Assembly: GCA_002449845.1 (NCBI GenBank)
Contig: DJXW01000016.1
Location: 1 to 64,000 of the forward strand
DNA length: 64,000 nucleotides
DNA from: Prevotella sp. UBA6994
GTDB taxonomy: Bacteria > Bacteroidota > Bacteroidia > Bacteroidales > Bacteroidaceae
Reading direction: 5' to 3'
Positions within the stretch are counted from its first letter, which is position 1, and every line of letters starts with the position of its first letter. Of this stretch, positions 16,205 through 24,136 are shown one piece after another. A program made the position numbers and the translations under genes. The notes under the pieces were generated by a model. That model ran no database searches and had not been told where the DNA came from. It saw nothing but the letters and a program-made list of their open reading frames with translations.

Positions 16205-16702
16205 ATGGCGAAATATAACATTACCGAGAAGAAGGAGAAAGAAGCCGCTTACAGAACATTGGTAAGCCCGAAGCTGATGGATGAGCTAAAAGAGAAAATC
16301 CTAAACGTCATCTTAATTCAAAAGAAATACAAGAACAAGGATTATTCCGCCAAGAAACTCGCCGAGGATTTAGGAACCAACACACGCTACATCTCCGCTG
16401 TGGTTAACGTAAGATTCCACATGAACTACACATCTTTTATTAACAAGTATCGCATTGAAGAGGCTATGAACCTGCTTTGCGACAAACGTTATCAAGATCT
16501 TAACATGGAAGATATCTCCGACATGGTGGGATTCTCCAATCGCCAATCTTTCTACGCTTCTTTCTACAAAATTAATGGGATTACTCCAAGAGAGTACAAA
16601 CTCAGAAACATTGCACAGCACCCCTCAATGGCTGAAAAGCCTAAGAAAAGAGGAAGAAAACCTGGTTCTAAAAACAAACCTAACACGACAACACAACAAT
16701 GA
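16205..16702 (+). CDS. AraC-type HTH regulator with C-terminal AT-hook
   Basis: A 165-residue protein started at MAKYNITEKKEKE; the -7 promoter box TATATTTG at 16163-16170 rules out the earlier in-frame ATG at 16160. Residues about 25-135 form an AraC/XylS two-HTH DNA-binding domain (YSAKKLAEDLGTNTRYISAV and MEDISDMVGFSNRQSFYASF, ending GITPREYK). Residues 145-158 are a lysine-rich AT-hook with RGRKP at 149-153. There is no ligand or receiver domain. The stop overlaps the start of the M49 peptidase gene by 4 nt, so the two are co-translated. Confidence 0.85.
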   Translation: MAKYNITEKKEKEAAYRTLVSPKLMDELKEKILNVILIQKKYKNKDYSAKKLAEDLGTNTRYISAVVNVRFHMNYTSFINKYRIEEAMNLLCDKRYQDLNMEDISDMVGFSNRQSFYASFYKINGITPREYKLRNIAQHPSMAEKPKKRGRKPGSKNKPNTTTQQ

Positions 16703-18651
16703 AGACTGGAGGTTTCGATTACGCAGATGAATGTTTTGCTGACATCCAACTGCTCCGCTATCGACTCAATGGATTTGAAAACCTCTCATCACAGCAAAAA
16801 CTACTGGCATATTACTTGTCGCAAGCCACACTCTGTGGCAGAGACATTACCACTGACCAGTTCGGAAAATACAACCTACGTATAAGAAAGACATGCGAGG
16901 CTGTATATCAACATTTTCAAGGAATACGAGACGATAATGAATATCGTGCCTTTGTGAACTATCTCAAACGAGTGTGGTTCTCCAATGGTATCTATCATCA
17001 TTATGGTTGCGAGAAGTTTGTCCCGCAATTCTCAGAGAGCTTCCTTAGAAACGCACTCTCATCCATACCGTCTTCGACTCTTCCACTGGAAGAAAACGAG
17101 ACGGTAGATGAATTGTGCAATGAATTGTTCCCCGTGATTTTCAATCCAGAAGTCTTACCCAAACGAGTAAACAAGGCTGATGGTGAAGACTTGATTCTTA
17201 CTTCTGCTTGCAACTTTTACCAAGGTCTTACCCAAAGCGAGGTGGAAGCATATTACGCTGCCCAAATAGATTCGGAAGACAAGCAACCTATTTCATACGG
17301 ATTAAACTCTACGCTTGTCAAGGAAGATGGAATCGTCAAGGAACTCACGTGGAAGGAAGACGGTCTTTATGGTTCGGCTATTCAACATATTCTTTATTGG
17401 TTAGACAAGGCTGCTGACGTGGCTGAAAACGAACAGCAAAAGAAAGTCATCTCTTTGCTTTGCAACTATTACCGCACGGGCGACCTTCGCTTGTTTGACC
17501 AATATTCCATTGAATGGCTGAAAGAACTTGACGGAAAGATTGACTTCATCAACGGCTTCATAGAAGTTTATGGCGACCCTCTCGGCATGAAAGGGTCTTG
17601 GGAAGGACTGGTGGAATACAAGGACATAGAAGCCACCAAACGCACCCAACTCATCAGCGACCATGCGCAATGGTTTGAAGACCACTCTCCCATCGACCCA
17701 CGTTTCAGAAAACCCGTGGTAAAAGGCGTTACTGCCAATGTGATTTGTGCGGCAATGTTGGGAGGCGACGAATATCCATCTACTGCAATCGGCATAAACT
17801 TACCCAATGCCGACTGGATAAGGGCTGAATATGGCTCAAAAAGTATCACCATATCTAATATAACAGAGGCTTACAACCAAGCCGCAAAAGGAAATGGCTT
17901 CAAGGAAGAGTTCGTGGATGAAGAACGAACCAGAAGAATGATAGAGAAATATGCGGATGTTTGCGACAACCTACATACGGATTTGCATGAGTGTTTAGGT
18001 CATGGAAGCGGACAACTCCTCCCTGGCACAGACCCCAATGCCTTGAAATCGTATGGCAATACCATAGAGGAAGCAAGAGCAGACTTGTTCGGACTTTACT
18101 ATATGGCTGACCCGAAGATGGTGGAATTGGGATTGTTGCCTGATGCCAACGCCTACCAAGCACATTATTATACATATATACTCAATGGACTGATGACACA
18201 ACTCACCCGTATCAACTTGGGTAACCAGATTGAGGAGGCACACATGCGCAACAGGGCTCTCATCGCTCATTGGGTATATGAACACTCTCGGGGAATCGTT
18301 TCCTTAGTGAAACACAATGGCAAGACTTATCTTCGCATTCACGATTACCGTTCTTTACGCACGCTGTTCGCAGAATTGTTGGCTGAAATACAACGCATCA
18401 AGAGTGAGGGCGACTATGTAAAGGCTCGTGAGTTGGTGGAGAAATATGCCGTGAAGATTGACCGTGAACTACATGAGGAAATCTTACAACGATACAAAAA
18501 ATTGAATATCGCTCCGTATAAGGGATTTATCAACCCGTGGCTGAAACCTGTATTCAACAAGAACCAAGAGATTGTTGACATTGACGTTGACTACACTGAA
18601 TCATACGAGCATCAGATGCTTAGATACAGCAAGGAGTTTGGATTCCTATAA
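16699..18651 (+). CDS. Dipeptidyl peptidase III (M49 family zinc peptidase)
   Basis: A 650-residue protein with the M49 zinc site HECLGH at 430-435 and the EEARAD motif at 457-462, the second ligand set of DPP III. Members remove dipeptides from the N-terminus of short peptides. HECLGH, with five residues between the histidine ligands instead of the usual thermolysin spacing, is typical of Bacteroidetes DPP III. Several relatives have a signal peptide; this one has none at its coupled start and is probably cytoplasmic. It overlaps the AraC-type gene by 4 nt and is followed 24 bp later by the AlkD-like gene. Confidence 0.93.
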   Translation: MKTGGFDYADECFADIQLLRYRLNGFENLSSQQKLLAYYLSQATLCGRDITTDQFGKYNLRIRKTCEAVYQHFQGIRDDNEYRAFVNYLKRVWFSNGIYHHYGCEKFVPQFSESFLRNALSSIPSSTLPLEENETVDELCNELFPVIFNPEVLPKRVNKADGEDLILTSACNFYQGLTQSEVEAYYAAQIDSEDKQPISYGLNSTLVKEDGIVKELTWKEDGLYGSAIQHILYWLDKAADVAENEQQKKVISLLCNYYRTGDLRLFDQYSIEWLKELDGKIDFINGFIEVYGDPLGMKGSWEGLVEYKDIEATKRTQLISDHAQWFEDHSPIDPRFRKPVVKGVTANVICAAMLGGDEYPSTAIGINLPNADWIRAEYGSKSITISNITEAYNQAAKGNGFKEEFVDEERTRRMIEKYADVCDNLHTDLHECLGHGSGQLLPGTDPNALKSYGNTIEEARADLFGLYYMADPKMVELGLLPDANAYQAHYYTYILNGLMTQLTRINLGNQIEEAHMRNRALIAHWVYEHSRGIVSLVKHNGKTYLRIHDYRSLRTLFAELLAEIQRIKSEGDYVKARELVEKYAVKIDRELHEEILQRYKKLNIAPYKGFINPWLKPVFNKNQEIVDIDVDYTESYEHQMLRYSKEFGFL

Positions 18652-18675
18652 TTATTCTTGACCATTCTTATACAC

Positions 18676-19296
18676 ATGACAGAGGACACACACAACAAGC
18701 TGAAGGAAATCAAGCAATCATTCCGTTTCTATATGAACGGCGTGGTTTCTTCCTCCATGCGACAGAAAGGTGCCAACTATAAGATAAACTGGGGAGTGAG
18801 CCTTGCCCACTTGAACGAAATAGCTCAGCAATATGGAAAGGATGAGGCTCTGGCTGATGAGTTGTGGAAGGAGAATATTCGTGAATGCAAGATTCTCGCC
18901 ACAATCATCATGCCTACATCTGCCATGACGCAAACGAAAGCCCATGAATGGGTGAGCCAAATCCCAACACAGGAAATAGCAGAATTGGCTTCGTTTCACT
19001 TGTTCCAACGTTTGCCTGATGCCGTGTCATTGGCTATGGAATGGTTGGGTAGCGAGAACTCTTTATCTAAAGTATGTGCCTATCACATCCTTTCAAGTCA
19101 GTTCAAGCAAGGTTCCAACTTGGGAAAAGACGATGTTTCTCTGTTCTTGTCATCTGCCTCTCACTCGTTGAGAAGCAATCTACCTGGCGAACAACATGCC
19201 GCCTTGAATGCACTCAACCATTATGCTGACATGGATGAACGATACGCAGAGGAGGTGGACAACCTTCTCACTGAATGGCAGGAAGAATTGCAATAA
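18676..19296 (+). CDS. AlkD-like HEAT-repeat protein (DNA alkylation repair family)
   Basis: A 206-residue all-helical protein starting at ATG 18676; a TTG six codons upstream is less likely. The sequence shows helical repeats (KVCAYHILSSQFKQ, HAALNALNHYADMDERYAEE) and the pattern of AlkD/AlkC-like DNA alkylation repair proteins, which excise alkylated bases without flipping them. No motif proves glycosylase activity in this copy. It follows the DPP III gene by 24 bp in the same direction, so the three genes 16205-19296 form an operon. The assignment is from overall pattern and moderately sure. Confidence 0.6.
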   Translation: MTEDTHNKLKEIKQSFRFYMNGVVSSSMRQKGANYKINWGVSLAHLNEIAQQYGKDEALADELWKENIRECKILATIIMPTSAMTQTKAHEWVSQIPTQEIAELASFHLFQRLPDAVSLAMEWLGSENSLSKVCAYHILSSQFKQGSNLGKDDVSLFLSSASHSLRSNLPGEQHAALNALNHYADMDERYAEEVDNLLTEWQEELQ

Positions 19297-19406
19297 AATC
19301 TCTTATTTCCGTGATTTTTCTACCTACTAACTCGCGTTATCGTTAAAGATTTATAAACGGGTTTTATTAATGAGATGGAATTAGATGTTAATTTCAGATA
19401 AATTTG

Positions 19407-19414
19407 TAATTTTG
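19407..19414 (+). promoter_or_regulatory. -7 promoter element TAATTTTG
   Basis: TAATTTTG matches the Bacteroidetes TAnnTTTG element and lies 38 bp upstream of the scaffold-protein start at 19453. The -33 TTTG is not clear. Confidence 0.5.
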
Positions 19415-19452
19415 CAAACAATAGTGAATTTTTATTTTATAATTAAGCGAAT

Positions 19453-20154
19453 ATGATTTATTCTAAAGAAGTTGACAACATGTGTGTTGTCGCTAAAGGT
19501 CCAAATCACGGACCTGCTCCCATTCCCGAAGAAGGGAAATGGATTCAAGCCAAAGAAATCAAAGACATCTCTGGCTACACTCACGGTATTGGATGGTGTG
19601 CTCCACAACAAGGTGCGTGCAAACTGTCACTCAATATCAAGGACGGTATCATTCAGGAGTGTCTTGTTGAAACAATTGGATGTACAGGTATGACTCACTC
19701 TGCTGCTATGGCAAGTGAAATCCTTCCTGGAAAGACCATTTTGGAAGCATTGAATACCGACCTCGTTTGCGATGCTATCAACACCGCTATGCGCGAGTTG
19801 TTCTTGCAAGTTGTTTATGGCCGTACACAGAGTGCATTCTCTGAGGGTGGTCTTGTTATCGGAGCTGGTTTGGAAGACCTCGGTAAAGGACTTCGTTCAC
19901 AAACTGGTACTCTCTATGGTACAGTTGCCAAAGGAACACGTTATTTGGAGCTCACCGAGGGTTACATCACCAAGATGTTCCTCGACAAAGACGACCAAGT
20001 ATGCGGTTATGAGTATGTTCACTTAGGCAAGATGATGGAAGCTATCAAGAACGGTAAGGACGCTAACGAAGCCGTGAAGGAATTTACGGGTTCTTACGGT
20101 CGTACCACCGCTGAGCAGGGAATTGTTAAAGTGATTGACCCACGTAAAGAATAA
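19453..20154 (+). CDS. Iron-sulfur cluster scaffold-like protein paired with GGGtGRT protein
   Basis: A 233-residue protein with the NifU/IscU-like scaffold pattern: conserved cysteines at C49, C56, C70 and C77 within CAPQQGAC and ECLVETIGCTGMTHSAAMAS. It is longer than IscU (about 130 residues) and has a C-terminal half (GLVIGAGLEDLGKGLRSQTG) of unknown role. Such proteins occur almost only next to the GGGtGRT gene, which lies 12 bp downstream here. Fe-S cluster handling is inferred from the cysteine pattern; the biochemical role of the pair is not established. Translation of the second gene appears to use a real RBS-like AAGGAGG at 20153-20159. Confidence 0.85.
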   Translation: MIYSKEVDNMCVVAKGPNHGPAPIPEEGKWIQAKEIKDISGYTHGIGWCAPQQGACKLSLNIKDGIIQECLVETIGCTGMTHSAAMASEILPGKTILEALNTDLVCDAINTAMRELFLQVVYGRTQSAFSEGGLVIGAGLEDLGKGLRSQTGTLYGTVAKGTRYLELTEGYITKMFLDKDDQVCGYEYVHLGKMMEAIKNGKDANEAVKEFTGSYGRTTAEQGIVKVIDPRKE

Positions 20155-20166
20155 GGAGGAAACAAT

Positions 20167-21180
20167 ATGATTCGTAAAGTTAGTTTTGAAAGCTATGAGC
20201 GTCGTATCAACCAAGTATTGGCTGCATTGAACGCTAACGGTATTAGCAGTATCGAAGAGGCTAATCAGATTTGCGAGAGTGTTGGTATCGATCCTTATCA
20301 GATGTGTGAAGATACACAACGCATTTGCTTCGAAAATGCTAAATGGGCATACGTATGTGGTGCTGCCATTGCCATTAAGAAGGGTGTGAAGAATGCTGCT
20401 GAGGCTGCAGAGGCTATCGGTATTGGCTTGCAGAGCTTCTGTATCCCTGGTTCTGTGGCTGACGACCGTAAGGTAGGTCTTGGTCATGGTAACTTGGCTG
20501 CTCGTCTTCTCCGCGACGAGACCGAGTGTTTCGCTTTCCTCGCTGGTCACGAGAGTTTCGCTGCCGCAGAGGGTGCCATTAAGATTGCAGAGAAGGCCAA
20601 CAAGGTTCGCCAAAAACCATTGCGCGTTATCCTCAACGGTCTTGGCAAGGACGCTGCCATGATTATCAGCCGTATCAACGGATTCACATACGTTCAAACC
20701 AAGTTCGACTATTACACAGGTGAGGTTACTGTAGTGAAGGAAACTCCTTATTCTGACGGTCCTCGTGCTAAGGTAAAGTGCTATGGTGCTGACGATGTAC
20801 GCGAAGGTGTAGCTATCCTTTGGAAGGAGAATGTAGATGTATCTATCACTGGTAACTCTACCAACCCCACTCGTTTCCAACACCCAGTAGCTGGTACCTA
20901 TAAGAAAGAGCGTGTATTGGCTGGCAAGCCTTACTTCAGTGTTGCTTCTGGTGGTGGTACTGGTCGTACCCTTCACCCAGACAACATGGCTGCTGGTCCT
21001 GCATCTTACGGTATGACCGATACTCTCGGACGTATGCACAGTGATGCTCAGTTTGCTGGTTCTTCTTCAGTTCCCGCTCACGTAGAGATGATGGGATTCC
21101 TCGGAATCGGTAACAACCCAATGGTAGGTGCTACGGTATCTATCGCTGTAGAGGTTGACCTTGCATTGAACAAGAAGTAA
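20167..21180 (+). CDS. GGGtGRT family protein
   Basis: A 337-residue protein bearing the family-defining GGGTGRT motif at residues 262-268, followed by LHPDNMAAGPASYGMTDTLG. The family is conserved in Bacteroidetes and some anaerobes and has no established activity. Other conserved features include glycine-rich VGLGHGNLAARLL (about 102-115) and cysteines at C36, C47, C54 and C65. AAGGAGG lies 7 nt upstream of the start, one of the few good Shine-Dalgarno sequences in the window. Codon use is strongly biased to frequent codons, suggesting high expression. A strong terminator follows at 21206. Confidence 0.92.
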   Translation: MIRKVSFESYERRINQVLAALNANGISSIEEANQICESVGIDPYQMCEDTQRICFENAKWAYVCGAAIAIKKGVKNAAEAAEAIGIGLQSFCIPGSVADDRKVGLGHGNLAARLLRDETECFAFLAGHESFAAAEGAIKIAEKANKVRQKPLRVILNGLGKDAAMIISRINGFTYVQTKFDYYTGEVTVVKETPYSDGPRAKVKCYGADDVREGVAILWKENVDVSITGNSTNPTRFQHPVAGTYKKERVLAGKPYFSVASGGGTGRTLHPDNMAAGPASYGMTDTLGRMHSDAQFAGSSSVPAHVEMMGFLGIGNNPMVGATVSIAVEVDLALNKK

Positions 21181-21205
21181 TTCTTTGTAATTATAAGCTT
21201 TAGTA

Positions 21206-21239
21206 AACAGGGAGCGAATGTTTTTCGTTCCCTGTTTTT
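21206..21239 (+). terminator. Intrinsic terminator after the GGGtGRT gene
   Basis: ACAGGGAGCGAA pairs with TTCGTTCCCTGT (one G-U pair) across a short T-rich loop, followed by TTTTTA. It ends the scaffold/GGGtGRT operon. Confidence 0.9.
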
Positions 21240-21532
21240 ATGTTTATATCTGCATCATCATTGTTATCAGCAATATTCATTGAAACCAAAGGAATGTTTG
21301 TAATCATCAATCCAAATTGTCATGATAATTCTGAATTTAGGTTCCAAAAAACGGGCATTTTTTCAAACGAACTGTATCTTGGGAGGAAAAATGCTCACTT
21401 TTTAGTGTTTTTGTATATCGCTTATAATCAACGACTTATGATTTTACATCATTAAACAACGAATCGAAAAATGGTAATTTTGACGTAAAAACACTCATTT
21501 TCGAGTATTCATAACATATTAAATTAGCTCGC

Positions 21533-21589
21533 TAACTATATATGTTACGCTCATAACTTATATAGTTACGGTCGTAACCATATATGTTA
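21533..21589. repeat. Three 15-bp palindromic units TAACn5-7GTTA with a 21-bp period
   Basis: TAACTATATATGTTA (21533-21547), TAACTTATATAGTTA (21554-21568) and TAACCATATATGTTA (21575-21589) are separated by 6-bp spacers cgctca and cggtcg. Each unit is near-palindromic, and successive units start exactly 21 bp apart. Confidence 0.85.
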
Positions 21590-21755
21590 GCACTCAAAAA
21601 ACTATTTTCCACCTATTTTCACCCATTTTTCTGCTTTTCCATTTCTATTTCGCAAGAAAACAAATACAAAATTTTGTCGTGTATTATGACATTTAATAAT
21701 TAATGATGAAATATGTGAGACAACCAAAACTTAGTTAGATAATCAAAGCTTGCAT

Positions 21756-22036
21756 GGAAGATGCCGTAGGCATCAGATGATAGTAGCCAGCTATGCAGCC
21801 ATGCCGATAGGTATGGCGAAATGGCTGGGTAAGATATGGATATATAAAAATGCAAGCCTTTAGGTTTGCGACACGCTTCATCATGTCCCTTGCATAACAG
21901 CAAGGAATTATATGTGTGTCTCCATTACCAGCCATTTACTTTCCCTCGCTTCGCGAACAGTGACCGTTGGTTCAAAACACCTAAAGGCGTTTCTGCATAG
22001 CTGGCTACTATTATCCAATGCCTACGGCATTTCTCC
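21756..22036. repeat. 280-bp multi-hairpin inverted-repeat element
   Basis: The ends form a long inverted repeat: a perfect 18-bp arm TAGTAGCCAGCTATGCAG (21781-21798) pairs with 21993-22010, extended outward by a near-match around the palindromes GATGCCGTAGGCATC (21760-21774) and AATGCCTACGGCATT (22017-22031). Between the arms are small hairpins: GCCATGCC-GATA-GGTATGGC (21798-21817), GCAAGCC-TTTA-GGTTTGC (21852-21869), CCTTGC-ATAACA-GCAAGG (21888-21905), TTCGCGAA (21950-21957) and AACACC-TAAA-GGCGTT (21976-21991). It has the look of a REP/MITE-like non-autonomous repeat. Confidence 0.8.
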
Positions 22037-22163
22037 TTACTCAAATAGATAGCCAATTCAATGATATGAAACTACAGCAAAGAATAAAGATTCTATCTTA
22101 TTCCCCCTACTAAATATCGACTGAGCCCAATTTGCCCAAAATGTCAACTCGTAGTAACACTTA

Positions 22164-22229
22164 ACTAAAACTACAGAAATAGTTAAATGTTACTACAGAA
22201 ACAATTAACTAAAACTTTTGAAATAGTTA
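22164..22229. repeat. 22-bp tandem repeat, three units
   Basis: Three consecutive 22-bp units begin at 22164, 22186 and 22208. The outer two share ACTAAAACT...GAAATAGTTA, and the middle is ATGTTACTACAGAAACAATT. The outer units carry the inverted pair TTAACT/AGTTAA, and the flanks CACTTAACT/AGTTAAGTG pair across the whole array. Confidence 0.75.
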
Positions 22230-22280
22230 AGTGTTTATTAGTTACCTACTTACCGAACTTTTTTTATGATTATTTGATAT

Positions 22281-22340
22281 GTTTAGGTGAGCCAAACGAT
22301 ACGTTTAGATGTGCCAAATGATAGGTTTAGCTCACCTAAA
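22281..22340. repeat. 22-bp tandem repeat, 2.7 units, with flanking inverted repeat
   Basis: Units begin with GTTTAGGTGAGCCAAACGAT (22281), GTTTAGATGTGCCAAATGAT (22303) and GTTTAGCTCACCTAAA (22325), exactly 22 bp apart. TTTAGGTGAGC (22282-22292) is a perfect inverted repeat of GCTCACCTAAA (22330-22340). Confidence 0.8.
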
Positions 22341-22505
22341 TCATATATATACGCAAACGAACCATTACATTCTATTGTTATCCGCTATACGGCGGCATGA
22401 AAAATTGTTACTCATGTAATGCCAAAAACCGAGAATTTTTCAAAATTCCTCAAGACCTCCCGTTATTTCAGTTAACCTACTTATTATCAATAGTTTAAGC
22501 AAAAC

Positions 22506-22553
22506 AAGACCTCATGTAACACCTCATGTAAGACCTCATGTAAGACCTCATGT
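22506..22553. repeat. 12-bp tandem array AAGACCTCATGT, four units
   Basis: AAGACCTCATGT, AACACCTCATGT, AAGACCTCATGT and AAGACCTCATGT are contiguous with an exact 12-bp period. The second unit carries the variant AAC for AAG. The array is the reverse complement of the array at 22681-22752. Confidence 0.9.
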
Positions 22554-22680
22554 GAAACTGATGCTCTATCAACCCTAAATCAAATTCATTTCTTTGAATT
22601 TTCGAAAACTCGGCTTCCTCAATCTTCCTCAATTTTCCACCAACATCCCATCCGATTTTGACGATTTTTCTTAAGCTACA

Positions 22681-22752
22681 ACATGAGGTCTTACATGAGG
22701 TCTTAGGTGAGGTCTTACATGAGGTGTTACATGAGGTGTTACATGAGGTCTT
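22681..22752. repeat. 12-bp tandem array ACATGAGGTCTT, six units, inverted relative to 22506
   Basis: Six contiguous units: ACATGAGGTCTT twice, AGGTGAGGTCTT, ACATGAGGTGTT twice, ACATGAGGTCTT. The GTGTT variant matches the AAC variant of the upstream array. A seventh isolated copy, AGGTGAGGTCTT, is at 22795-22806. The two arrays could pair over nearly 48 bp around a 127-nt loop. Confidence 0.9.
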
Positions 22753-22941
22753 GAAAAACCTATATCATTGGTATTGAGAGAATTATCATGATTTAGGTGA
22801 GGTCTTTGCGAAAACTACATAATTCATATATTTTCGTCTTGTAAACGCTATCTTTACTTCCACTAAAAATATTTATAAAATAATAATGAAAAAAATAACA
22901 CGTAACGCAACTAATTACAAAATAATTTGTATCTTTACACC

Positions 22942-23116
22942 CGCAATCCGAAAGGAACGCAAGACATAGTTGCTCTATAGCCTCACTTTCACCACCACAA
23001 GAAAGAGCAAAATATCAATTATTGGAGCTGCACCCATAGGGCGCAGATTTCTCCCGTATATTGATATGGTTTGTGGTGAACCGTGAGGCGTATGGCGAAG
23101 GTCTGCGTCTCTTTGT
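22942..23116 (+). ncRNA. Structured leader RNA, copy 1 (novel motif), upstream of the GIY-YIG-like gene
   Basis: The segment begins CGCAATCCGAAAGGAACGCA and ends TCTGCGTCTCTTTGTG, 40 nt before the start at 23157. About 80% of it can be aligned with 46717-46889. Predicted stems are UCC-GAAA-GGA near the 5' end; CCTCAC 22981-22986 with GTGAGG 23083-23088; TTCACCAC 22988-22995 with GTGGTGAA 23073-23080; ATATCAAT 23012-23019 with ATTGATAT 23060-23067; and a central hairpin GGAGCTGC...GCAGATTTCTCC. GGCGCAGA can alternatively pair with TCTGCGTC 23102-23109. A -7-like box TATCTTTA lies at 22930-22937. The position suggests a cis-regulatory leader; I do not recognise it as a named riboswitch. Confidence 0.8.
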
Positions 23117-23156
23117 GTTTTAAAGCATTTATCAATATATTAAAAACTTAATAACA

Positions 23157-24005
23157 ATGAAAGAGCAACCTAACTTTACAATTGTTTATGTATTCGGCCC
23201 TGCACAATGCAAGGATAAATACAAAGAAGATCAAATGTTATCACGTGAAGCTGGAGAATGGGTAAAAATAGGGGAAACACAATTTCCAGTGAATATTGAA
23301 GATATAATATCAGACGAGTTGGTTATGGATAATGCTATGAAACGGATTAATAATGAAGCTCGAACTGGCATTCCTGTTATTTGTAAAATATACGATGTAT
23401 TTATTTTTCCATATCAAAAAGGGTTTGATCATCAAGTTCGAAGACGATTAAGTTCTGAGCTATATGATTTAGAGACTAGTAAAAAGAACAATGAACAATT
23501 AGAAGAAGGGCAATATTATATTAAAGCGGGAGTTGAATTCGTTTATGGTGTTACAAGAAGTAAAATATTGTATGCAGTTCAATCTGTTGATCATGAACTT
23601 ATAGCAAAAGAGGCGAAAGAAGGGAATGCTAAAATGGTAGAGTTGCTTGTGAAATTATGCCAATTTAATCAAAAAGATCTGGACAACATTTCAAAGGAAG
23701 ATAATAATTTAGAAAACGGACAAAAGAAAGCCGTTCTTGATTTGGATAGAATATTAGAAATTGGTGATGAAGTGATACTCACAACAGATGGATCGAGAAA
23801 TATCGTAAAAGATAGCAATGGCGAGCCTATTACTGCTAAATATATCGGTGGTAATAGATTTGAATGTGGAGGAGAAACTGGGCGCAGTTCATATTTTGCG
23901 AAGACATATCTGAACAAATATGGAGGAAAGAATCTCCAAACGGTTAATGGAAATGAATACTGGACTTTCAATGGTAAGAAGCTAACTTTATTGCGTAAAA
24001 ACTAA
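23157..24005 (+). CDS. GIY-YIG/T5orf172-like protein with C-terminal RAMA/DUF4357-like domain
   Basis: A 282-residue protein that I can place only by pattern. Residues 8-150 resemble the T5orf172 branch of GIY-YIG nucleases: VYVFGP at 10-15, WVKIGET at 35-41, a basic segment around R63 (AMKRINNEARTGIPV), H92 (DHQVRRRL) and E127 in AGVEFVYG, the usual position of the metal-binding glutamate. Residues about 195-282 (GDEVILTTDGSRN, GGNRFECGGETGRSS, GNEYWTFNGKKL) look like the RAMA/DUF4357 type of domain often attached to restriction-associated proteins. AT-rich compared with neighbours. It is preceded by the structured RNA and followed by its own terminator. A DNA-acting role is inferred. Confidence 0.6.
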   Translation: MKEQPNFTIVYVFGPAQCKDKYKEDQMLSREAGEWVKIGETQFPVNIEDIISDELVMDNAMKRINNEARTGIPVICKIYDVFIFPYQKGFDHQVRRRLSSELYDLETSKKNNEQLEEGQYYIKAGVEFVYGVTRSKILYAVQSVDHELIAKEAKEGNAKMVELLVKLCQFNQKDLDNISKEDNNLENGQKKAVLDLDRILEIGDEVILTTDGSRNIVKDSNGEPITAKYIGGNRFECGGETGRSSYFAKTYLNKYGGKNLQTVNGNEYWTFNGKKLTLLRKN

Positions 24006-24049
24006 TAGAATTGAAATGACAAAAATAATAGACCACAGATAACTTTTTT

Positions 24050-24088
24050 GAGGTTGTCCCACGTTTTGAGACAACCTCTTTTTATTTT
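24050..24088 (+). terminator. Intrinsic terminator, overlapping a -7 promoter box
   Basis: GAGGTTGTC (24050-24058) and GACAACCTC (24070-24078) form a 9-bp stem followed by TTTTTATTTTT. The T-tract overlaps TATTTTTG (24083-24090), a possible -7 box for the next gene at 24137, so termination and re-initiation may meet here. Confidence 0.85.
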
Positions 24089-24136
24089 TGCAACATGATT
24101 TGAAACAACTAAATATAAATACAATTTTTTTAAGCT

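Larger units (their letters stand above)
21240..22940. other. 1.7-kb gene-free stretch packed with phased repeats and hairpins
   Basis: No reading frame here has a supportable product. The stretch is AT-rich and contains, in order, a 21-bp-phased palindrome triplet (21533), a multi-hairpin element (21756), 22-bp tandem repeats (22164 and 22281) and oppositely oriented 12-bp arrays (22506 and 22681), each listed separately. It lies between the GGGtGRT operon terminator and the structured RNA leader of the three-gene cassette. Confidence 0.8.

Noticed and set aside
21700..21935. Small minus-strand frames of 66-67 residues in the multi-hairpin element
   Set aside because: They follow the palindromes and have no protein-like pattern or start signal.
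22506..22752. Possible CRISPR array
   Set aside because: The 12-bp units are contiguous, with no spacers of 25-40 bp, and the second array is inverted; no cas genes are visible.
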